From Chimonanthus salicifolius (taxonomy: Eukaryota; Streptophyta; Magnoliopsida; Laurales; Calycanthaceae): a stretch of 64,000 nucleotides of DNA. A program made the position numbers and the translations under genes. This document shows, piece after piece, positions 33,001 through 42,100 of this stretch. Each line of letters starts with the position of its first letter. Positions within the stretch are counted from its first letter, which is position 1. The notes under the pieces are model-generated. The model made no database searches, was not told the DNA's origin, and saw only the letters and a program-made list of their open reading frames with translations. The stretch is from assembly GCA_013350335.1 (NCBI GenBank), contig CM023534.1:15463802-15527801 (forward strand), given 5' to 3'.

Positions 33001-36000
33001 GTGATTCCTATCTCTGATGCTATAAATCCCCAATCCACCTTTTTTCTCTGATATCTCCAACCACTTCCCATTTCACTAGGTGGAGTTTCATAGATTTCCC
33101 CTTTCCTTTGCAAAGGAAGTCTCTTTGAATTTTTTCTATCTTTTCTGCCACTCCCTTGGGTATTTAGTACAGAGAGAGGTAGTAGGTGGGAAGATTCACC
33201 AAGCATGATTTGATTAGAGTCAGTCTACCTCCCAGTGAGAGGTAAGATTTACTCCAGGCGTTCAATTTCTTTGATATCCTTTCTTGTATAGGCTGCCAAA
33301 AAGATTTGGATCTCGGATTCTCACCTACTGGCAGCCCAAGCTAAGTAAATGGAATTTTGCCCCTCCACCCCCTATCTCCTTTGCTAAAGTTTCAACTTCC
33401 TCCAACTCTACACTTATGCTTATAATGTTGCTCTTTCCTAAGTTTATTCTAAGTCCCGATACTAGCTTGAAACACCTTAGGGACGCTCTTATCCTAAATA
33501 GCTCTTCACTAGATGCTTCACAGAACAATAAAGTATCATTTGCATATTGTAGGTGATTGGTTGAAAAGCTACCTGGGGAGACCACAAGACCTTTGATGAG
33601 GTTTATCTCTTTTCCGTATCTCATCAGACCATTGAGTGCCTTGGCTACCATGGTGAACATGAATGGAGATAATGGGTCGCCTTGTCATAAGACCCTAGTT
33701 GCCCTGATTGGTTCTTTAGGCCAACCATCCACCATAATGGAGTAGGAAGAATCTTGAACACATGCCCTTAACCAACCCTCTACTTGGGACCGAAGCCCAT
33801 TCTCCAAAACAAGTAGTCTACAAACTCCCATCTAACATGATCATAGGCCTTCTCCATATCTAGTTTTAAAAGCACACCCCTTAGGCATTCCTTTTAATTA
33901 GCGTGGATTATCTCATTTGCTATCAGCACCCCATCCAGAATTTGTCTTCCTTCAATAAATGCGCCTTGCGACTCCCCAGTTAACCCCCCAAGGACTAAAC
34001 TAAGCCTCACAGCTAGGACTTTGGCCAAAAGTTTATATATACACCCTAGTAGGCTTATAGGTCTGTAGTGAGAAAGCTCTGAAGCCCCTTCCTTCTTTGA
34101 GATTTGAGCTACCAAACAGTGTTTCAGACTCTTGTTCAGGACTTCCCTCCTATGAAACTCCCTAAAAAATTGAGGAAGTCATCCCTAAGTATATCTCAAC
34201 AACTCCTTAGAAATTTAAAGTTGAACCAATCGGGTTTCGGAGCCTTATCCCCATCCACACTATGTAGTGCCTCTATCACCTCTGCCTCCTCAAACTCCAT
34301 TTCTAACCACGATACCCTTTCCATTGGAAGAGTACCAAAAGTAACCCCCTCTAGTAGTGGAGACCCTGTCCCCACCCTGTCTCCGATCCTATCACTCGAG
34401 GCAACACTAGGATTCAATAGAAGTGGTACAAATATAGATCTAAGGTTAGCAGCGGTAACCCCCGCTTTAGATGGATCAACTCATGTCCCCCACTAGCTCT
34501 AGGAGAGATTCTCCCCGTGGTGTGATACGCATTAGAGGAAACAAAGTGGAGTAGTGCAATACGATGGGTAGCACTTGAGCCAACTAGAATCGCCTCCATG
34601 TGTTGTTGCCGACTATTGAGGTCCGCCCCCGCTACTGGATGATGTGGCCGAAGATGCGAGAGCTGATGATGATGAAATAATAATTGCCTCTCATCTCCCC
34701 TGATATGTGTCGATCCGCTAGGGTCGACTCCATGTGTTGTTATCGTTTGCTCAGGTCCGCGTCTGCTGCTGGATATTGTGGCCAAAGATGCGAGGTCTCC
34801 TGCTGATCCGAAAGATGCAGCATATTCCCCCCACTAAGGATCACTCTCGATGCATATCTAAGTTGAAAAGGAGGAAAAACAGGCCCCGACTCTGAAAGGC
34901 TAGGGATGAGAGGTGCATAACTATAAGGCAAGAACATATGAGGTGTAAAAGGTAGAGATACTTGTGGGAGGAGAGATCCTGGCTCTCGCGTCTGAAGGAT
35001 GGAGTTGAGCATGGGGGTACAAATCAGAACCAGCCATTGACAGTGTAGCAAGATACTCTGTACTCATTCTAATAGAATTTCCCTCACCATTTGGAGCAAC
35101 AATGGAGACGAAGTGGTTCCTGACTGCTACCCTTAGTTCCCTTTTCCCTTCCACCCTCTACCATTCACCATGACGACTTTCATTGTGTTCACCATAGCTC
35201 TTGCTTTAGCCATCGGTGGAAGAATTTGGTGTTTCATTCCTCCTCCTTCAACCAAGTAGCCCTGGATTTTTGCCTCCACTCCACTTCCTCCCTCCTTAAT
35301 AGTCCCCACAATTTAGACATACACAAATATTTCTCTTTAATTTCCTCCTTTGTAAAGTCCCTTTCTTCCTCTATGCTCTCCCCGTCACCGACTAATTCTG
35401 ATATATGGTCTTTCTCCTCATGCAAGCTGTCCATCTCATCCTTCAACCACTCTTTAGTTTTGGCCTAAAGCAATTTCAGTTTTCTTTGTAAACAAAAACC
35501 GGCCCATCCTTCAACCTCAATTGAGCGCCACCACCCCTTCATTCGTCCCAAGAACTCCTTATCTCCCTGACAAGCATTGTTGTAGTGGAATGGACGAGCT
35601 TTACCATTCCATGCTTCCCAAAGTAAAAAATGATATGAAGTTTGCTTTTCCATGTTACCCAAATTCAAATATGATTCAAACACACACAAACACGTCCGAC
35701 ATTCAAGCATATTATAATTTATGATCTACTGTCAAGAATTGGAATCCCTCCCAAATTGTAAGGAAGTTCCAGCACTGGTGCTTTTTTAGTATTATCATAT
35801 ATGAATTCCAAAGCCTAAAACCTTAGTGTAGGTTAAATAATGAACTTGAAGAATACGTTATGATGAGAGCCCATAACACAGATGGACCACAAGGAGGGGG
35901 GAGAAAGATTAATAGAATAACCTTAACGACGGGTTTAATAATATATAAGAGCATCTTGAAAGGTGACATTTGCAAGAGTTTACCATCATTTGAATTATTT

Positions 36001-37715
36001 ACAATAACAACGTTTTGGTCAAATTTATGTTTCCTTGAATCCATAGGCGAAAATTAGTAAATTAGGAACATCACAGAAATTTCTGAAATTTGACCAAAAT
36101 TTACCGAAATGTTTTGAATTTTCGACCGAAATTTGTCACCGATATTTCTATTTCATTCCATACTCAGGCATAAATTTTTTGTCCAAAGTCTGAAAACTTT
36201 GTCTGATGCAGTATTTCCAAAAAAAATATTGATATATTGATATTTATATTTTTGCTCATACCCAGATTGCAATTTAGTAAAATTTGCTAAAATCTAACAA
36301 TTTCTGTTGATGCAATTTTTTTTTTTTTAAATATTGATATTGTTGATATTTATCTCAGTTTTGGGATTTTTGGTGAAAATACCTAAAAAATCGTGAATTA
36401 GGGTGGTGGTGCCTCCAAGCAATTTTTTTAGCTCAGATTGCCCTGTACTATATTTAGGACAAAAATGATCTTCTACCACGAGAAAATGACATCTTCCAAT
36501 CCTCCCTTCTTCTGCTCCATGAATTCTCCAGTTCTAGTCAAACCGTCATACTAAATCAGAGCCATTGAAACAAAATCAAAGTCCAAAATCGATACCTTTT
36601 CAGAGATTCTTAAAAAAACCCTGAATTTAAATAGAAGAAGAAGATCTAGACCCAGTGATATTGTTCAAGCAGTGCTGCATCCAGTGCACTACAATTGCCT
36701 CTCCTTTGCCCTTTGTAACGAAACCCAGATCGGAAACATTGCCAATTTTCCTGTCTAGTAGTTTGAACTCGAATATGGGAGGCTGAGGGAGTTGGCGAAA
36801 TCTAATTGAAGAAAGTAAAGGTGGGGGAATGTGGCCGGCCCTTTTTTTGCGCTAGTGATCGTAAAATGACACAAGGATCCATAAATGTACGGGGACCGAG
36901 AGCTTAGCAGCATGGTCGTTGTCCACATCAAGCACTAGTTGTTGCCATGGCAGACAATGCAAAGTTAGCGATAGAGAGAAGGTCTGGAGCCGTGGGCCAG
37001 GAACCGTCCAGGCTGTCAGCGGCCTAAGCCCTGCCTCCAATGTCCTTGTTTGGGAAGTCCAGCAAATCGTCGATGTGGTCGTAGAAATCACTGCACATGT
37101 CTGTCTAAATATCCTCCATGAATGCCTGCCCCATTATCCGCACACATTCGTCTCAATATCCTCCATGAATCCCTTCTGATCATCCGCACACGTCTGTCTC
37201 AATATCCTCCATTAAATTGAAGAAAGTTCGATGTTTTGCATTAGCGCAAGTCACTGCAGCTAGTGCAAGTTCGGTATTTTATGCTAGCCCAAATTGTCCA
37301 ATCTGTGCTATTGTAAGACATCCAATTCGCGCTTGCGCAAGTTTGGGGTGGCTACGTTTGTTCGGAAAAACTCTGAGCAAAAATCTTTTTTGGAGGCACT
37401 GCAACTAGAATTTCCTATTTTTCAGGTATTTTGACCAAAAAATTCCTAAAATTTTCGGTCCTTCGGTTATATAGGCCGAAATTTTAAATTTTAGTTGCTT
37501 TATATGAATGTCAAATTAATATAACATAACTGAGTTCATCACTCAATCTTAATTAAATAAACTGTATCATCTAATTTTAATTTTCACATAAATTTATTGC
37601 TTATATTTTTTCTTATCTTAATATTTTTATAGGCCCATGTTTCTATCTGTTTGAAACACGTGCCCATTGGGCTAGTTACTCATGAAAGCCTGTAGTATAG
37701 TTTCAGCTTCCCAGT

Positions 37716-37758
<43 letters not shown>

Positions 37759-39087
37759 ATGGTAGTTACGGTTGAGCCTAAAGTGATGTCGAAACAGTAA
37801 TTTGATTCTAAATCCAAATCAAGTCATAATTCTCTCTCTCTCTCTCTCTCTTATATGGTAGTTACGGTTGAGCCTAAAGTGATGTCGAAACAGTAATTTG
37901 ATTCTAAATCCAAATCAAGTCATAATTCTCGCCAATGAGTGGTTATGATTTGTAGTTATTGATTGAGCAGAATGAAAGAGGCTTTGCTCAGTTAGATAAA
38001 AAGGAATCTTAGCAATTGGTAATTGTCTATTTGAAGCGCTGCTTATGCTGATTGGTACCAAATAAACTGAGATAGCTTCTTGACTTTTCTTTTCCTTCTT
38101 TTTTTTAAGAAAGGAAATTTTGATAGTTTATGCCTCATTCATTCTGATTATGCTGCCTATCCTTGTGGAGTTTGGATTATGGAGAGAAATCCTGTCTAAA
38201 TTTGACTTGATTGCTCCTGGAGAACTTAAAAGTGGCAGATCAATTATACAGCCTGACTACTTGAGTTCCTCTGTTCATATGCTGGAAAGAATGGACCTTT
38301 CAACTCTTTTCTTCTTAACACACAAAATATGGCATTCACCTTTGACTTATCTGCCATCATGAACCAAGTTAATGATTTTGTTATGAATATTTCCTATTTC
38401 CAGTCCTCCATACAGACCATAGTACTGGTATTATGGAGTTCGACTAAATAAAATGCTAGTACATTATTTTTCATTTTAAGTTCTAATATGAATCTATTTT
38501 CTGCCTTAGGGCTGGGAACGCCTATTCGACGTGGCTTAGGGGGCATATCAATACTGAAATGGTCACCAACTGGAGATTATTTCTTCACTGCAAAATTGTA
38601 TGGTCAATTAACATTTTATAACCATTTTTTCCAGTTGCTTCTGTAAGAGGCATGTTGACTCTCATTTTTGATGAATTTATAAATTGAAAGCCTGTTATTG
38701 TTGTAGTGATGGAACATTTTATCTCTGGGAGACAAATACCTGGACATCAGAGCACTGGTCTTCTTCTGGTGGCTATGTCAGAGTAAGTTCATATGATGAA
38801 TCAGATAGCATCTCATGACTCCGAAGCATGTAAAAGGGATAATTTTTTTATATTCTTGTGTCCAACTGTAGCGATCTAAGAAATGTTTTGGTATGGCTGT
38901 CAATTCAAAAGTCCTAGCCAACTGAAGTTAGACGTGAGATGAATTTCCTTCATTCTTCTACATTTGTTGGTTTCTGGGTTAAACACATTGAACTGATATT
39001 TTTCGACATATTATACCGTTCTCTTCTAAGCCTATGGCTGTTGTAATCTGCCAGCTTCTGTTGAACGATGTGTACTCTAATTGTGAA

Positions 39088-39121
<34 letters not shown>

Positions 39122-42100
39122 TGTTCACCTACAAACTAGTTTGCATGAACTTTTATGTAAACTTTGGATTATGGGGTCTATAGTGGATCAATTCGATCCA
39201 TTCCTCCCTTACACTCACCTACGCCCTTGAAATATACCCGTACCCAATTTGACACTAATTTGACTTTTAAGTCCATTGATCTAATTCGATGAATTTTCAC
39301 TAGTAAATAAATGTGAAATTTTGAGGGCTTAAAAAACATGGCTTCACTTGTCATCAAGATGAAATTTTATAGACATATTATACAAGCCAAGGCCTTTCAA
39401 ACCACCATCCATGTGGACCCATGTGGGACCATCGAGTTGTTTGTACCAAATTTAATGCAAATGCATATTACCTTTCTCTGTTTGAAAATTTACTACTATG
39501 TTGTAATGTTTAACATGTCCATAATACAATGAAAGCGTCTATATCATTTCTGTTTCTAATAATGTTCTGCTTTTACCATTAGGGAGCATTGTGGGATCCA
39601 GCTGGTCGTATGATACTGATTGCATTCTCAGAATCCATGACATTGGCTTCAATTCACTTCGCTTCAAAGCCTCCATCATTGGGTATCTTATCCTACTCGT
39701 GATTCTTGGTTTCAATGTGTGAATGTTTAAAATAATATTTCTTCATTTGTTCAATGTATGATTTATTATTAGGAAGAATAATTTTTCCTGTAGACATTTT
39801 TTTGAAAGATTCGAAATATGACATTTTGACCACTATATATTCCACAACAAAAAGGTTTTGACATTGGTTATCATTCATTTCATATTCCTGTTGTTTTGGA
39901 GTTATCTTTAACAACATATGTTTTTTTTTCCTTCTTCGTCTTCTTTTTCTTCTTTTCTTTTTTAATTTACATGGAACAACCAGTCCAACTTCTCTTTTCT
40001 TTTCTTCTATTTTATTCTTCTCTTTTGAAGATTCCTTAGACTTGAACCTCTTAAACATCTTCATGTACTCAATTGCTGGTACACAATGGGATCTTTGACA
40101 CTTGTGGTTCTCTCATCTTCTTGGAGTTGCTGAAGATGCTAAATTTTATATTGTTCTGGCAACAACTCTAAAAATTAGTTAAGGTTTATTAATGGTTACA
40201 TGGGAGAGGATAACCTGATGGTTCATTGGATTTTTCTAGTTTTTTTGGTTCTCTTATATTGTATCTTTTTGTTAGTTGATCTTTTCGATGGAGTAAAGTT
40301 TTTCTGGTGATTAAGTAAAGAAAAGATCAGGGGTATGGGTCATTAAACCATTAGGCCATCATGCACACATTCAAGGCTTTAGAAAGTGATGTCTTTCTTT
40401 TTGAGGATCATGTTATTGCTTGAGTTCCAATAAAGTGCAATTTAATAAAATAAACTAGATCAAACAAAACCATAATATGAGGGAATTCGCCACTTCCAGT
40501 GCTATACTTTCTTTCTTTCTTTTTATTTTTTCCCTTTTTAACTCAAGAAATTGTTTTATTGCAATTACATTTACATATATTTGTATGGTTCCCAGTACAT
40601 TTTTGTTCTTGTTTTGATTTATCCTTCATTGAATGTCTTTCTTTGGAATATTATTACCAAATATATTTTTGAAGTCAAGAGATATGATATTGAGCATGTT
40701 ATCCTTGGATTATTGTTAACAGATGCACATCTATTGCAAGTTGACTTACCAGAATTAATATCATTAACGGGCAGGTAATGATTATTTTTCTTCATTATTT
40801 TTTGTTCACTTTTGTAGACCTTGTATTTGTGAATTTGGAGTTCAAACCCCTTGTCATGTATCTTTCACTGTGTTTATGTTGATGGCATTTTTTTTTGATG
40901 TCTGAAGGTGTCCGGCGTCTCACCTAACTAATCCTTTGGGGTGTGTGCACACCTCCCTGCACACACACATGGGGTTCTTCGATGGGGAATAATTTATGTT
41001 GATGGCAATTTACCATGTTGAAGTGATCAATGATAGGATTGTGATGCCTATTGATGAGGACATCATGGGCCGCCATCGAAGAAAGATACATCATAATTTA
41101 GATTTTTTCTCAACATAATTGGATGGTGATTCTGCGTGTATTTCTAATATATCTGACCATAGGTAGAGACAGATCTAACCATGGATAACCCAGATTGTAC
41201 GTTGATCAAGCATGGATTTGAAGATTTGGCTTGATCCATCCATTTACGTCATCTGAATTATTCATTTATGGATTGGACCGATCTGATCGTTGATCCGGTG
41301 CAACCCGGGTTTTTTTTTTAATCATCTTTCATTAGTGTCATATTGTTCTAGTTTATATGGTTCCAAGATTGTTATGGACTTATATTTGTTTTTATGATTT
41401 TAGATTGTCCACATGTGTGCCTTAAGTCACGTGTCTAGGGTTTTAAGACTGTCTTTTTTTAATAAATAGCCTTGTAGAGACACTTTTATGAGGGAATTAA
41501 TGATAAATGAATGATAGAAGAAATTCAAGTTTCTGCCATTTGCAGATATGGTGTGACTCTTTCTGCCTCCTTGGTGTGAAATCAAGGAACCTTGTGTGAC
41601 TCACTCCTCCTCCTTCTCATTCTTTTTCTTCTCCATCTCTTTTTCTTTCCTTCCCTTTTCTCCTCTCTTTTTCCCCACTTTTTCCTCTTTCTACACCTTA
41701 TTTTTGTCCTTTTCTCATCAAAACCCTAATCCTAACCAAATCAGGACCCAACCCTATCATCAGCCACCAAAGGACCCGCTGGGACCCACTAGTCCTTACA
41801 TGTCTGTACGACCATGCAGACATGCCCGTTTTTCTGCATCCCAACATCCATATCCCTAGTCTTAAACTCATAGTTCTAACTCTAAAATATTGTTTCACCC
41901 TGTTTGAGACCTAGTTTTACCCAAGAATTGAAAAAAATAACTAACCCTAATTCCTTTGGCAAACCCTAGGTGATCCCATAGCCATATTTCATCCCTTGGG
42001 TGATTGATTTTTTAATCTAGAGGACCTAGGGCAGAGTTTGGTATGATTTAATTAGTCTTAGGGATTTTGCATTGAAGTCTAGCAATACAACCTTGAGAAC

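Larger units (their letters stand above)
31259..35595 (-). mobile_element. 5'-truncated LINE in ALADIN intron 7 with 17-bp TSD
   Basis: The target duplication GAGCTTTACCATTCCAT flanks the element at 31242-31258 and 35596-35612. The 3' tail is the poly-T run at 31259 followed, on the - strand, by LINE UTR; the 5' end is truncated in the linker before RT (KEFLGRMKGWWRSIEVEG near 35565-35510). The element is 4.3 kb. A foreign-looking block sits at about 34430-35150. It lies antisense to ALADIN. Confidence 0.9.

Noticed and set aside
37094..37225. Regular repeats as a CRISPR-like array
   Set aside because: The units are contiguous with no spacers, in a plant intron; it is a minisatellite.
39693..40064. 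Lys-rich 123-codon frame on the - strand
   Set aside because: It lies inside ALADIN intron 10, is low-complexity, and matches no family I know.
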